Shown piece by piece: positions 26,928-36,389 of a stretch of DNA of 64,000 nucleotides; the stretch's first letter is position 1; every line of letters begins with the position of its first letter. A model generated the notes under the pieces. It made no database searches, was not told the origin of the DNA, and saw nothing but the letters and a program-made list of their open reading frames with translations. This DNA comes from Sulfitobacter sp. S190 (GTDB lineage Bacteria > Pseudomonadota > Alphaproteobacteria > Rhodobacterales > Rhodobacteraceae): positions 1,426,001-1,490,000 of the forward strand of contig NZ_CP081120.1 of assembly GCF_025141935.1 (NCBI RefSeq), in the 5' to 3' direction. The position numbers and the translations under genes were made by a program.

Positions 26928-28100
26928 TTATGCGGCGCGGCTTTCTGCAAACTGGCACAACGTGCGCAGCGCGGCGACGAATGCGGCATCCGCGATGGTC
27001 ATCGCTACGCGAATGTGTCCCGCCGCCGCCGCCCCGAAGCTCTCTCCGGGCATGACGGCAATCCGGTGCGTGTCGAGCAGGGCGTTGGCAAACTCCTCAC
27101 CGCTCATCCCCGTCGCACGAATGTCCAGCATCAGGTACATCGCACCCTGCGCAGGCACGAGACCCACCGTGTTCTGACCAGCCAGAACCTCCTTTGCCAG
27201 ACCGCGGCGGCGGCGGAAGGGGGCTGCGATCTCCCGCTCGAAGGGATCGCCAAGGCCAAGCGCGAAATCCGCCGCATCCTGAATGAACCCCGGCACGCCG
27301 TAGGTCGTGTGGGTGGCAAGGTTGATCAGATGGCCCACCACCTCTTCGGGGCCGACGATCCATCCGCAGCGTGATCCCGTCATCGCGTGGCTCTTGGACA
27401 TCGACCCTACGACCAGCGTACGCTCGGCCATACCGGGCAGGGCGCGGGGCGAGATGTGGTCGCCTTCCCAGACCTGCGTGTCGTATACCTCGTCCGAGAT
27501 GAGCCACAGGTCATGCGCTTTGCAAACCTGCGCAATCGCGTCGAGCGTGGCGCGGCTGTAGACGACGCCTGTCGGATTGTTGGGGCTGTTGATGAGCAGG
27601 GACCGTGCACCGGGGGCTGCGGCCTGAAGATCGGCGGCGCGGGGCTGGAACGCATGGCGGGCGTGCGCCTGTACCGCCTTGGGCACACCGCCCGCACCGC
27701 GCAAGGTGCCGGGATAGGTGGCGTAGTAGGGATCGACATACAGACCCGTATCGCCGGGATCGAGTGCTGCGGTATGCGCGGCAAAGAGCGCCGCCTGCCC
27801 GCCGGGGGTGATGACCACGTTTTCGCGCCGCGTGGGTACACCGGTCCGTTCGGTGACACGCTCTGCGACCCTGTCGCGCAGGGCGTCGGTCCCCGGTACG
27901 GCGGCGTATCCGGTGTGGCCCGCCAGCGCGGTGCGGTGCATCTCCTGCAGGATCGGCGCGGCGGTGCGGATGTCGTGTTCGCCGATGGTCAATTCGGTCA
28001 CGGACGTGCCCGCCGCGATCAACGCGCGGGCCTTCAGGAACACCTCCCAGCCGTCCGATCCGCCGTCCAGAAGGGTGGTTATGCGCGTTGATGGCTGCAT
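26928..28100 (-). CDS. PLP-dependent aminotransferase, class I/II
   Basis: 390 residues. The start ATG at 28100 (MQPSTRITTLLDGGSDGWEV) is chosen; further upstream the frame is open but Arg-rich and unconserved. The PLP lysine lies in SMSKSHAMTGSRCGW, with NSPNNPTGVVY and SDEVYDTQVW and a C-terminal HIRVAMT arginine. The pattern fits an aspartate/pyruvate-type aminotransferase; the substrate is not determined. It shares a terminator with the outer-membrane protein gene and is divergent from cysS across 232 bp. Confidence 0.88.
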   Translation of the reverse strand: MQPSTRITTLLDGGSDGWEVFLKARALIAAGTSVTELTIGEHDIRTAAPILQEMHRTALAGHTGYAAVPGTDALRDRVAERVTERTGVPTRRENVVITPGGQAALFAAHTAALDPGDTGLYVDPYYATYPGTLRGAGGVPKAVQAHARHAFQPRAADLQAAAPGARSLLINSPNNPTGVVYSRATLDAIAQVCKAHDLWLISDEVYDTQVWEGDHISPRALPGMAERTLVVGSMSKSHAMTGSRCGWIVGPEEVVGHLINLATHTTYGVPGFIQDAADFALGLGDPFEREIAAPFRRRRGLAKEVLAGQNTVGLVPAQGAMYLMLDIRATGMSGEEFANALLDTHRIAVMPGESFGAAAAGHIRVAMTIADAAFVAALRTLCQFAESRAA

Positions 28101-28332
28101 GTCCGGTCTCCGTCGTTGTCTTGTGCGCAGGGGCGCAGAGCGTGGCTGCTTTGTCAATCTCGCTTGACGCGCGCGCAACCGATGCGCTAGCCATGGGGCA
28201 TGACAACGATGCCAACGATCATTTGCTGCATTATTACCTGCTGAGATTTTCTCGCGGGTCGTACACGTTGTTTCATTCCAGAAAAATCTGTGCCAAGTCC
28301 CGCGCAAGCCGCGCCCGTGAAGGACCTACGCC

Positions 28333-29697
28333 ATGACGACCATCAAACTGCACAACACCAAGACCAAATCGCGCGAGAGCCTCGAGCCGATCGATCCGCG
28401 GAACGTGCGGATGTATGTTTGCGGGCCGACCGTCTATGACCGGGCGCATCTGGGCAACGCACGGCCGGTGATCGTCTTTGACGTGCTCTTTCGCCTGCTG
28501 CGGCACGTCTATGGCCAGGATCACGTGACCTATGTGCGCAATTTCACGGACGTCGATGACAAGATCAACGCCCGCAGCGCCCAAAGCGGTCGCGCCATCG
28601 GGGAGATCACCGCCGAGACCACGGGTTGGTTTCTCGACGATATGGCCGCGGTCGGGGCGCTCGAGCCCACCCATATGCCGCGCGCGACCGCCTATATCGC
28701 GCAGATGGTCACGATGATCGAGGATCTGGTGGCCAAGGGGCATGCCTATGCCGCCGAGGGTCATGTGCTGTTCGCGGTCGACAGCTACAAGGACTACGGC
28801 GCGCTGTCGGGGCGGTCCGTGGACGACATGATCGCGGGTGCGCGTGTCGATGTGGCCCCCTACAAGCGCAATCCGATGGATTTTGTCCTGTGGAAACCGT
28901 CGGATGCGCAGACGCCGGGCTGGGACAGCCCGTGGGGCCGAGGGCGCCCGGGCTGGCACATCGAATGCTCCGCCATGAGCTACGCGCTTTTGGGTGCGCA
29001 TTTCGACATTCACGGGGGCGGCAATGACCTGATGTTTCCGCACCACGAAAATGAAATTGCCCAAAGCGCCTGCGCCCATCCCGGCGCAGGGTTCGCAAAT
29101 ATCTGGCTGCACAATGAAATGCTGCAGGTTGAGGGGCGCAAGATGTCCAAATCGCTGGGCAATTTCTTTACCGTGCGCGATCTGCTGGACGACGGTGTGC
29201 CGGGCGAGGTGATCCGCTTTGTCATGCTGTCGACGCATTACCGCAAACCGATGGACTGGACCGACAAGAAGCGCGATGAGGCCGAGCGGGTCTTGCGCAA
29301 ATGGTATGCGCTCGCCGCGACCGAAGAGGCGGCGGCACCCGACGACCTGCTGGTCGGGCTGTTGGGGGATGATCTCAACACGGCCGGTGCCATCGCGCAT
29401 CTGCACAAGCTCGCCGGTGCCGGGCAGGCCGGGGCGCTGCGCGGAGCGCTGGCGCTGTTGGGGCTGATGGGGTCGCAGGTGCCCGACTGGGCCGCGCAGC
29501 GGACGTTCGATCTTGCAGCCTATGAGGCCTATCTGTCGGACGCCCGCACCACCGCGATGCAGACAAAGGATTTCGCCGAGGTTGACCGCATCAAGGCGAT
29601 GCTGCTCGCGGCCGGTGTGCAGGTTCAGATGAGCAAGGATGGTGTGGTTCTGACCCCTGCCGCCGATTTCGACGCCGCGGCGCTGGAGGTGCTGTGA
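28333..29697 (+). CDS. cysS: Cysteinyl-tRNA synthetase
   Basis: 454 residues, class I synthetase charging tRNA-Cys. [17 protein letters not shown] contains the HIGH-type HLGN and a zinc-binding Cys. [10 protein letters not shown] has another zinc ligand, [15 protein letters not shown] follows, and [10 protein letters not shown] is the KMSKS loop. The C-terminal helical domain is normal. AAGGA precedes the ATG by about seven bases. The downstream gene is cimA, with a 97 bp gap. Confidence 0.97.
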   Translation: MTTIKLHNTKTKSRESLEPIDPRNVRMYVCGPTVYDRAHLGNARPVIVFDVLFRLLRHVYGQDHVTYVRNFTDVDDKINARSAQSGRAIGEITAETTGWFLDDMAAVGALEPTHMPRATAYIAQMVTMIEDLVAKGHAYAAEGHVLFAVDSYKDYGALSGRSVDDMIAGARVDVAPYKRNPMDFVLWKPSDAQTPGWDSPWGRGRPGWHIECSAMSYALLGAHFDIHGGGNDLMFPHHENEIAQSACAHPGAGFANIWLHNEMLQVEGRKMSKSLGNFFTVRDLLDDGVPGEVIRFVMLSTHYRKPMDWTDKKRDEAERVLRKWYALAATEEAAAPDDLLVGLLGDDLNTAGAIAHLHKLAGAGQAGALRGALALLGLMGSQVPDWAAQRTFDLAAYEAYLSDARTTAMQTKDFAEVDRIKAMLLAAGVQVQMSKDGVVLTPAADFDAAALEVL

Positions 29698-29794
29698 TGG
29701 CCGGACCGTTCAATCGCGAAACCTGTGGCTTGGGCCACCGGTGCAATGAGTTTATGGGCAAGATGAAGCATGCGGTGTGCGTGGCGGTGGCGTC

Positions 29795-31450
29795 ATGACC
29801 GAACGCCTGTATCTCTATGACACGACCTTGCGCGACGGGCAGCAAACGCAGGGCGTGCAGTTTTCCACCGAAGAGAAATGCCAGATCGCCGGGGCGCTGG
29901 ATGCGCTCGGGGTCGATTATATCGAGGGCGGCTGGCCCGGTGCGAACCCGACCGACAGCAAGTTTTTCGAGCAGGCCCCCCGGACGCGGGCGCGGCTGAC
30001 CGCCTTTGGCATGACCAAGCGTGCGGGCATGTCGGCGCAGAACGATGATGTTCTGGCGGCGGTCATGAATGCGCGCACGGCTTCTGTCTGTCTGGTGGGC
30101 AAGACCCATGATTTCCACGTCGAGAAAGCGTTGGGCATCAGCCTGGCCGAGAATACCGACAATATCGCGCGCAGCATTGCCTATCTGGTCGCCGAAGGTC
30201 GCGAGGCGCTTTTTGACGCGGAGCATTTCTTTGACGGCTACAAGGCCAATCCGGCTTATGCGACCGAGGCGGTGCGCGCGGCGTATGATGCAGGTGCGCG
30301 GTGGGTTGTCTTGTGCGACACCAATGGCGGCACCATGCCTGCCGAGGTGGAGCGCATCACCCGCGCCCTGATCGACGCGGGCATTCCGGGCGACCGGCTG
30401 GGCATCCATACCCATAACGATACCGAGAATGCCGTGGCCTGTACGCTGGCGGCCGTGGATGCCGGTGTGCGCCAGATCCAGGGCACGCTGAACGGATTGG
30501 GCGAACGCTGTGGCAACGCCAATCTGACGACGCTGATCCCGATCCTCAAGCTCAAGCAGCCCTATGCCGAAGCCTTCGAGACAGGGGTCAGTGACGCCGC
30601 ACTGGAGGGTCTGACCCGCACCAGCCGGATGCTGGACGAGATCCTCAACCGTGTGCCTGCGAAACAGGCCGGCTTCGTGGGGCCGTCGGCCTTTGCCCAC
30701 AAGGCCGGTTTGCATGCCAGTGCGATCCTCAAGGATCCCTCGACCTACGAGCATATCGAACCCGCGCTGGTGGGCAACGCGCGCATCATTCCGATGTCGA
30801 ACCAGGCGGGCCAGTCCAACCTGCGCCGCCGCTTGAAAAGCGCGGGTCTGGAGGTACCGAAGGGCGATCCGGCGCTGGCGCAGATCCTCGACGAGGTCAA
30901 GATGCGCGAGGCGGAAGGCTACAGCTATGACACCGCGCAGGCGAGTTTCGAGTTGCTGGCGCGGCGCGTTCTGGGGCAGCTGCCGAGCTATTTCGAGGTC
31001 AAGCGCTACCGCGTCACCGTCGAGCGGCGCAAGAACAAGTACGATCGCATGGTCAGCCTGTCCGAAGCGGTGGTCGTGGTGAAGGTCGACGGTGAAAAAC
31101 GGCTCAGCGTGTCCGAAAGCATGGACGAGACCGGCAGTGACCGAGGCCCCGTGAACGCGCTGGCCAAGGCGTTGGCCAAGGATCTGGGACAGTATTCTGC
31201 AATGCTCGAGGATATGCGGCTGGTCGATTTCAAGGTGCGCATCACCCAAGGCGGCACCGAAGCCGTAACGCGCGTCATCATCGACAGCGAGGACGGGCAG
31301 GGGCGGCGATGGTCGACCGTGGGGGTATCTGCGAACATCGTTGACGCGTCTTTCTCGGCCCTGCTCGATGCCATCCGCTGGAAGCTCATTCGCGATACCG
31401 GCGCGCGCGTTCCCGATGCCGGCAAAGGACCATCCAATGGCCACACCTGA
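29795..31450 (+). CDS. cimA: Citramalate synthase
   Basis: 551-residue enzyme condensing pyruvate with acetyl-CoA to (R)-citramalate, a threonine-independent route to isoleucine. The N-terminal HMGL-like TIM barrel starts YDTTLRDGQQTQGVQFS (metal site) and contains LGIHTHNDTENAVAC and LNGLGERCGNANLTTL. The C-terminal regulatory domain (about 400-520) includes FKVRITQGGTEAVTRVIID. Its length fits the longer alphaproteobacterial/archaeal-type CimA, rather than LeuA. A GTG 18 bases upstream is in frame but less likely than this ATG. The next gene starts inside its end. Confidence 0.93.
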   Translation: MTERLYLYDTTLRDGQQTQGVQFSTEEKCQIAGALDALGVDYIEGGWPGANPTDSKFFEQAPRTRARLTAFGMTKRAGMSAQNDDVLAAVMNARTASVCLVGKTHDFHVEKALGISLAENTDNIARSIAYLVAEGREALFDAEHFFDGYKANPAYATEAVRAAYDAGARWVVLCDTNGGTMPAEVERITRALIDAGIPGDRLGIHTHNDTENAVACTLAAVDAGVRQIQGTLNGLGERCGNANLTTLIPILKLKQPYAEAFETGVSDAALEGLTRTSRMLDEILNRVPAKQAGFVGPSAFAHKAGLHASAILKDPSTYEHIEPALVGNARIIPMSNQAGQSNLRRRLKSAGLEVPKGDPALAQILDEVKMREAEGYSYDTAQASFELLARRVLGQLPSYFEVKRYRVTVERRKNKYDRMVSLSEAVVVVKVDGEKRLSVSESMDETGSDRGPVNALAKALAKDLGQYSAMLEDMRLVDFKVRITQGGTEAVTRVIIDSEDGQGRRWSTVGVSANIVDASFSALLDAIRWKLIRDTGARVPDAGKGPSNGHT

Positions 31451-32162
31451 ACCCAACGATCCGTTCTTCGTGCTGCACCGCGATCTGCCCCGCGAGGGCC
31501 CCGGTCTGCCTGCGGATGTCGCGTGGGCAGCGGAGGTCGCGCATCTGCCATCCACTGCGCGCATGGCGGATGTTGCCTGCGGCCCGGGGGCCGATATCGG
31601 GGCGCTCTTGCGCGCGGCCCCCGACGGTGACGTGACCGCGCTGGATAAAACGGGTCCTTTTGTGCAGGCGGCGCGCGAGCGCTGGGCGGGCGACAGCCGT
31701 GTGACCGTGCTGCGGGCGGACATGGCGCGGGTCATGAACCGGTATGACCTGATCTGGTGTGCGGGGGCCGTCTATTTCATGGGGGTGCAGCAGGCACTCA
31801 CCGCGTGGCGCAAGGCGCTCCATCCCGGCGGCGCGATCGCCTTCAGCGAGGCGTGCTGGTTTACCGATACGCCGTCGCCCCGCGCCAAAGCGCTGTGGCA
31901 ACAGTACCCCGCGATGACCGATCAGGCAGGGATCAACGCGCATATTGCCCAAGCCGGGTACGAGGTCATTGACCAGCGCCCCCTGATGGACGCCGCATGG
32001 GAGGCCTATTTCGGCCCGCTTGATGCACGCATCGCGGCGCTGCGTCCGGGCGCCGATGCCGCCTTGTCGGCCGTGCTGGACGAAGCTGTGGAGGAAGCCG
32101 AATGCTGGCGTGCCCACCGCGACGAATTCGGCTATCTGCTAAGCGTGGTGCGCCCGCGATGA
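31437..32162 (+). CDS. Class I SAM-dependent methyltransferase
   Basis: 241 residues of a Rossmann methyltransferase. MADVACGPGADIGALL is motif I with the SAM-binding glycine-rich loop, DVTALDKTG is the acidic strand that binds the ribose, and YDLIWCAGAVYFMGV and LHPGGAIAFSE are motifs II and III. The substrate is unknown; small-molecule or lipid head groups are typical. The ATG sits 14 bases inside the cimA end and the stop overlaps the next gene by ATGA, so all three are co-translated. Confidence 0.85.
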   Translation: MATPEPNDPFFVLHRDLPREGPGLPADVAWAAEVAHLPSTARMADVACGPGADIGALLRAAPDGDVTALDKTGPFVQAARERWAGDSRVTVLRADMARVMNRYDLIWCAGAVYFMGVQQALTAWRKALHPGGAIAFSEACWFTDTPSPRAKALWQQYPAMTDQAGINAHIAQAGYEVIDQRPLMDAAWEAYFGPLDARIAALRPGADAALSAVLDEAVEEAECWRAHRDEFGYLLSVVRPR

Positions 32163-32923
32163 GCCTTACCGATGACCAGGTTGCCTGCGCAAAGCTGGTG
32201 GAACGGGGCGATCCGTTGCGCTTTCGCGCGGCGATGGCGGCACCGGTGTCACGCCGGGGCCACCTCTTTGCGCTTTACGCATTCAATGTCGAGGTCTCGC
32301 GCGCGCCTTGGGTCACCCAAGAGACGATGATCGCCGAGATGCGGCTGCAGTGGTGGCGCGACGCGCTTGAGGAAATCGCCCAGGGCGGCCCGGTGCGGCG
32401 CCACGAGGTAACCTCACCGCTGGCGGATGCAATTGACGCGGAACAGGCGGCGGCACTCGATCCGCTCGTTGCCGCGCGGCGGTGGGACATTTACCGCGAC
32501 CCGTTCGAGGACAGCGCACATTTCGAGGCCTACTTGCGGGAAACATCCGGTCTGCTGACCCACGCGGCGGCGGGTATTCTGGGGACGGCACCGGCTCGGG
32601 TGGCGCTGGATGCGGGATACGCGGCAGGTCTGGCCGCTTTCCTGCGGGCCATCCCGCAGCTGGAGGCGGCGGGCCGCGTGCCTTTGCTCGACGGCACACC
32701 AGACGGCGTACGGGCCTTGGCGCAAACGGGACTGGCGCGGCTGGCGGACGCGCGTGCCGCGCGGGCGCAGGTCGCCCGCAGTGCGGCCGCGGCCTTCCTG
32801 CCGACCGCGGCTGCCGAACCTGTGCTCAAGGCCGCTGTGGCCGATCCGCGATGCGTGGCGGAGGGACGGCTGCCCGATCCGGGGCCCGCGGTCACCTTGC
32901 GGGTGGCGCTGGGCCGCTGGTGA
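32159..32923 (+). CDS. Squalene/phytoene synthase-like (NDUFAF6-type) protein
   Basis: 254 residues with the squalene/phytoene synthase fold, seen in FALYAFNVEVSRA, EMRLQWWRDALEE and WDIYRDPFEDSAHFEAYLRETSG. The two Asp-rich metal motifs of active prenyl synthases (DxxxD pairs) are not evident, which instead suggests the pseudo-enzyme type related to NDUFAF6, a complex I assembly factor. That is inference. It overlaps the methyltransferase by four bases. Its stop TGA abuts the MFS stop, together forming TGATCA. Confidence 0.78.
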   Translation: MSLTDDQVACAKLVERGDPLRFRAAMAAPVSRRGHLFALYAFNVEVSRAPWVTQETMIAEMRLQWWRDALEEIAQGGPVRRHEVTSPLADAIDAEQAAALDPLVAARRWDIYRDPFEDSAHFEAYLRETSGLLTHAAAGILGTAPARVALDAGYAAGLAAFLRAIPQLEAAGRVPLLDGTPDGVRALAQTGLARLADARAARAQVARSAAAAFLPTAAAEPVLKAAVADPRCVAEGRLPDPGPAVTLRVALGRW

Positions 32924-34141
32924 TCAGGCGATGCGCCGGTTGCGTGTCATCACCAGCCACACGAGCGACCCACCCGCGAGCGCCAGAAACGGGATCATCG
33001 CATAGTTGACCGCCTGCCAGCCCTCGACGGCGGATCCGCCCGAGCAATTCATCAATCCGCCGGATGCCAGCGAGGCCATCGTAACACCGCCGAAGACCAG
33101 CAGATCGTTGAGGCCCTGCATCCGGCCACGTTCGTGCGGCGCATGTGCGCCCGCCAGCATCGTCGTGGCCCCGATGAAGCCAAAGTTCCATCCCAGACCC
33201 AGCAAAATCAGCGCGACAAAGAAATTGCCCAGTTCCACGCCCTGCAATGCGACGACCCCCGCCACCGCAAGGATCGCAATCCCCAGCCCCATGATCCGTT
33301 CCACGCCGAACCGCGCAATCAGGTGGCCGGTAAAGAAGGACGGCGCAAACATGGCGAGCACGTGACCGGTCACCACGTTGGAGGCGTCCACCACGGTAAA
33401 TCCGCAGCCGACAACGGCCAGCGGCGTCGAGGTCATCACAAGGTTCATCAATGCGTAGGATACCATGGCGCATATCACCGCGACCGCGATGCGTGGTGTG
33501 GTCAACAGCTCCCACCGGGTGCGGCCCCGTGGCGCATCCTGCGCAGGCACCGGCGGCTTGGGAATGTCGAGAAACACAAACAACAGCATCCCCAGCACGT
33601 TGAGCGCCATCGCCGCCAGATAGACCGGAAAGAACCGCATGACCGTGGCGTCGGGGGTGCTGCCGCTCAATATCCCGACCAGCTGTGGGCCGATGATCGC
33701 CGAAATAAGGCCGCCTGCCATGACATAGGAAATCGCCTTTGGCCGGAACGTGTCCGAGGCCGTGTCGGCTGCGGCAAACCGGAAAAATCCCTGCGATGAC
33801 ATGTAGATGCCGGTGATGAAGCTGCCGATCAGGAAAATCCAGAAGCTTTCGATCGTCAGCGCATAGGCGCTGATGCCCGCACCCAGCAGGCCGCCAACGG
33901 CCCCGATGATGAAACCGGTGCGCCGGCCAAGCCTCTGCATCACCGTCGACAGCCACGGCGCCGTTGTCATGGATCCGAAAACGATCATCGAAATCGGCAG
34001 GGTGGCCAGACACACATTGGGCGACAGCTGCTGGCCCGCCAGACCGCCGATGACGAAAATCATGGTAATCTGGCTGCCCAGAAACGCCTGCGCTGCGACC
34101 AGAACGGCAACGTTTCTTTTGGCCCGTGTATCGTCGATCAT
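32924..34141 (-). CDS. Major facilitator superfamily transporter
   Basis: 405 residues with about 12 hydrophobic segments and a central hydrophilic loop near residues 195-215 (DIPKPPVPAQDAPRGR), the usual split between six-helix halves. Motif A-like RLGRRTG appears after the second helix, and LIARFGVERIMG in the second half. It is most like drug/proton or small-solute exporters; the substrate is unknown. It is divergent from cobK over 95 bp and convergent on the squalene-synthase-like gene with no gap. Confidence 0.88.
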   Translation of the reverse strand: MIDDTRAKRNVAVLVAAQAFLGSQITMIFVIGGLAGQQLSPNVCLATLPISMIVFGSMTTAPWLSTVMQRLGRRTGFIIGAVGGLLGAGISAYALTIESFWIFLIGSFITGIYMSSQGFFRFAAADTASDTFRPKAISYVMAGGLISAIIGPQLVGILSGSTPDATVMRFFPVYLAAMALNVLGMLLFVFLDIPKPPVPAQDAPRGRTRWELLTTPRIAVAVICAMVSYALMNLVMTSTPLAVVGCGFTVVDASNVVTGHVLAMFAPSFFTGHLIARFGVERIMGLGIAILAVAGVVALQGVELGNFFVALILLGLGWNFGFIGATTMLAGAHAPHERGRMQGLNDLLVFGGVTMASLASGGLMNCSGGSAVEGWQAVNYAMIPFLALAGGSLVWLVMTRNRRIA

Positions 34142-34236
34142 CTGAATGCCTTTCGCTTACGACGTATCGCTAGACCCAAGCCACCGTCGCGGCAACCCCT
34201 CTTGCGTGCGGGCGGTCTTGCGCTAATGCTGCGCGG

Positions 34237-34971
34237 ATGACCACCTTGCCCCATATCCTGCTGCTTGCGGGCAGTTTCGAAGCCCGACAGGTCGCCGAAG
34301 CGCTTTGCGCGGCGGGCATTGCCTATACGCCTGTGGTGTCTGAATTGCCGCGCGGGGGGCAGCCCCTGCCAAAACCACCGCAACTGCGCGCCTTTGACGG
34401 GGCGCAGGGGCTTGGCGCCTTCGTGCAGGAGACAGGGCTGACCGCCATACTCGATGCCAGCCACGTTTTCGACCGCACACTCACCCAACAGGCATTCGGC
34501 GCGGCGCGGCGCCTGAACATGCCCTATCTGCGGCTTGAACGTCCCGCGTGGGACGACGCGCAATGCACCTTTGTCCCCGACGTGCGCACGGCCTGTGCTG
34601 CGATGACCGCGGGCGCGCGGGCGTTCTGCGCCACCGGTTGGGAAAGCCTGCCGGACATGGCCCGTTTCACCGGGGACCGGATATTCCTGCGCCAGACCCG
34701 CCGCCACGACCGGGCAGCCCCGTACCCCTTTGTCAGCCTCAGCTTTGGCGATCCGCCGTTCGATGTGGCGCATGAACGCGCGCTGTTCGCGCGGCTGCGC
34801 ATTACGCATCTTGTGTGTCGCAACCTCGGGGGCCGCGCCAGCAGGCCGAAATTAGACGCGGCGTTGGCCATGGGGCTGGCGCCGATCCTGATTGACCGGC
34901 CGTCACCGCCCGCCGGGCTGCCGACCGTATCGCAAGTGGCGCAGGCCGCGGCATGGGCGGCGGCGCTGTGA
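34237..34971 (+). CDS. cobK: Precorrin-6A reductase (CobK)
   Basis: 244 residues with CobK/CbiJ features: LLLAGSFEARQVAEAL (NADPH loop), RLERPAWDDA, FLRQTRR and CRNLGGRASRPKLDAALAMGL (substrate-binding end). It reduces precorrin-6A to 6B in the aerobic corrin pathway. Other cob genes are not nearby, which is common, as the pathway is often scattered in this group. It is divergent from the MFS gene and leads a set of overlapping genes with an AlkA-type glycosylase and an esterase. B12 is needed by the NrdJ reductase in this window. Confidence 0.92.
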   Translation: MTTLPHILLLAGSFEARQVAEALCAAGIAYTPVVSELPRGGQPLPKPPQLRAFDGAQGLGAFVQETGLTAILDASHVFDRTLTQQAFGAARRLNMPYLRLERPAWDDAQCTFVPDVRTACAAMTAGARAFCATGWESLPDMARFTGDRIFLRQTRRHDRAAPYPFVSLSFGDPPFDVAHERALFARLRITHLVCRNLGGRASRPKLDAALAMGLAPILIDRPSPPAGLPTVSQVAQAAAWAAAL

Positions 34972-35594
34972 CGCGGCTCATCACCTGTGACGCGGATGTG
35001 GCCGAAGGGGCGGCGTGGCTGGCCGCCCGCGAGCCGCGTTTCGCGCAGGCGTTGGAGCAGATCGGCCCCTTGCCGCTGCGGCTGACGGGCGACGGTTTCG
35101 ATGCGCTGCTCGGCAAGATCGTGAGCCAGCAGGTCTCCGTGGCCTCTGCCCGCGCCATCTGGGGCAGGGCGCAGGCCGCAGGGCTGACCACCCCCGCCGC
35201 CGTGCGCGCCGCGGATGACGCCGCACTCAGGTCCGTCGGGTTCAGCCGTCCGAAAATGAAATACGCCCGCGCACTGGCCGCCGCCGACATCGACTACGCT
35301 GCGCTGCGCGATGCCAGTGATGCGCAGGTGATCGAAACGCTCACTGCGGTTCCGGGGATCGGCGTCTGGACCGCGCAGGTTTACGCCATGTTCAGCCTTG
35401 GCCGCGCGGATGTCTTTGCCCCCGGTGATCTGGCCCTGCAAGAAGCGGCCCGCATGCTTTTCGCGCTCAACGCGCGGCCCACGCCCGCGGCACTGGCACG
35501 CATGGCCGAAGACTGGTCCCCGTGGCGGGCGGTTGCAGCGCGGCTGCTGTTTACGTACTACCGAAGCGAAAAGAACCGGGAAGGACTATCATGA
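34968..35594 (+). CDS. DNA-3-methyladenine glycosylase II-like (AlkA/HhH-GPD)
   Basis: 208 residues from the GTG at 34968, which overlaps the cobK stop as GTGA; an ATG at 34953 is also possible and adds five residues. It is a helix-hairpin-helix glycosylase: LLGKIVSQQVSVASARAIWG near 50-69, VPGIGVWTAQVYAMFSLGR with the GPD-type loop, then DVFAPGDLALQEAA (catalytic Asp). It removes alkylated bases such as 3-methyladenine. It also lacks the N-terminal Ada-like domain of larger AlkA proteins. Its end overlaps the esterase start as ATGA. Confidence 0.87.
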   Translation: MTRLITCDADVAEGAAWLAAREPRFAQALEQIGPLPLRLTGDGFDALLGKIVSQQVSVASARAIWGRAQAAGLTTPAAVRAADDAALRSVGFSRPKMKYARALAAADIDYAALRDASDAQVIETLTAVPGIGVWTAQVYAMFSLGRADVFAPGDLALQEAARMLFALNARPTPAALARMAEDWSPWRAVAARLLFTYYRSEKNREGLS

Positions 35595-36256
35595 CACGGG
35601 TGTTGAATTCAGAGCGTCGCGAACCCATCAGCGGCGCGACGCGGTCAGTCGTGGTGTTTTTGCACGGCTACGGCGCTAACGGGGCGGATTTGCTGGGTCT
35701 CGCCGATCCGCTGGGCGAGCATTTGCCCGACACGCTGTTCGTGGCGCCCGATGCGCCCGAAATGGTGGCCGGCATGCCCAACGGGTACCAGTGGTTCCCG
35801 ATCCCGTGGATCGACGGCTCGTCCGAGGAAGAATCCGCACGCGGCATGGCGCAGGCGGTCGAGGATCTGAATGCCTATCTCGATGCGCTGATGGTCGACG
35901 AAGACGTGCTGCCCGAACAGGTGGTGCTTTTCGGCTTTTCGCAAGGCACGATGATGTCGCTGCACGTGGCCCCCCGGCGCGAGGATGCGGTGGCGGGGAT
36001 CGTTGCCTTTTCGGGGCGGCTGTTGTCGCCGGAGACGCTCAAGGACGAAGTGGTGGTGCGCCCGCCGGTGCTGCTGGTGCACGGCGATCAGGACGATGTC
36101 GTCCCCCCCCAATCGCTGCCGCAGGCCGCCGAGGCGCTGCAGGAGGCAGGCTGGAGCGATGTCTACGCCCATGTGATGAAGGGCACGGCACACGGGATCG
36201 CCCCCGACGGTCTGTCGGTCGCGCTGGCCTTCATGCGCGACAAACTGGGTCTGTAA
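35591..36256 (+). CDS. Alpha/beta hydrolase, phospholipase/carboxylesterase family
   Basis: 221 residues. The nucleophile elbow is GFSQGTMMSL (Ser about 119), the acid is in HGDQDDVVP and the base in GTAHGIAPDG. HGYGANGADLLGLA forms the oxyanion loop. This is the YpfH/EstB-like acyl-protein thioesterase or carboxylesterase group; the natural substrate is unknown. It follows the glycosylase by an ATGA overlap, so it is part of the cobK transcript. Confidence 0.88.
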   Translation: MTRVLNSERREPISGATRSVVVFLHGYGANGADLLGLADPLGEHLPDTLFVAPDAPEMVAGMPNGYQWFPIPWIDGSSEEESARGMAQAVEDLNAYLDALMVDEDVLPEQVVLFGFSQGTMMSLHVAPRREDAVAGIVAFSGRLLSPETLKDEVVVRPPVLLVHGDQDDVVPPQSLPQAAEALQEAGWSDVYAHVMKGTAHGIAPDGLSVALAFMRDKLGL

Positions 36257-36389
36257 CGCGGCAAACTGCCTGCTGTCCGGGCACCGCGCGCCCTTCGGCT
36301 CAAGACTGCGACATCTTGTGGCAAAGCAATGCTTGCCAGCTTCAAACCACGAGATATAGTCAGGTCAAACGGGAAGAGGGCGGTGCAGG

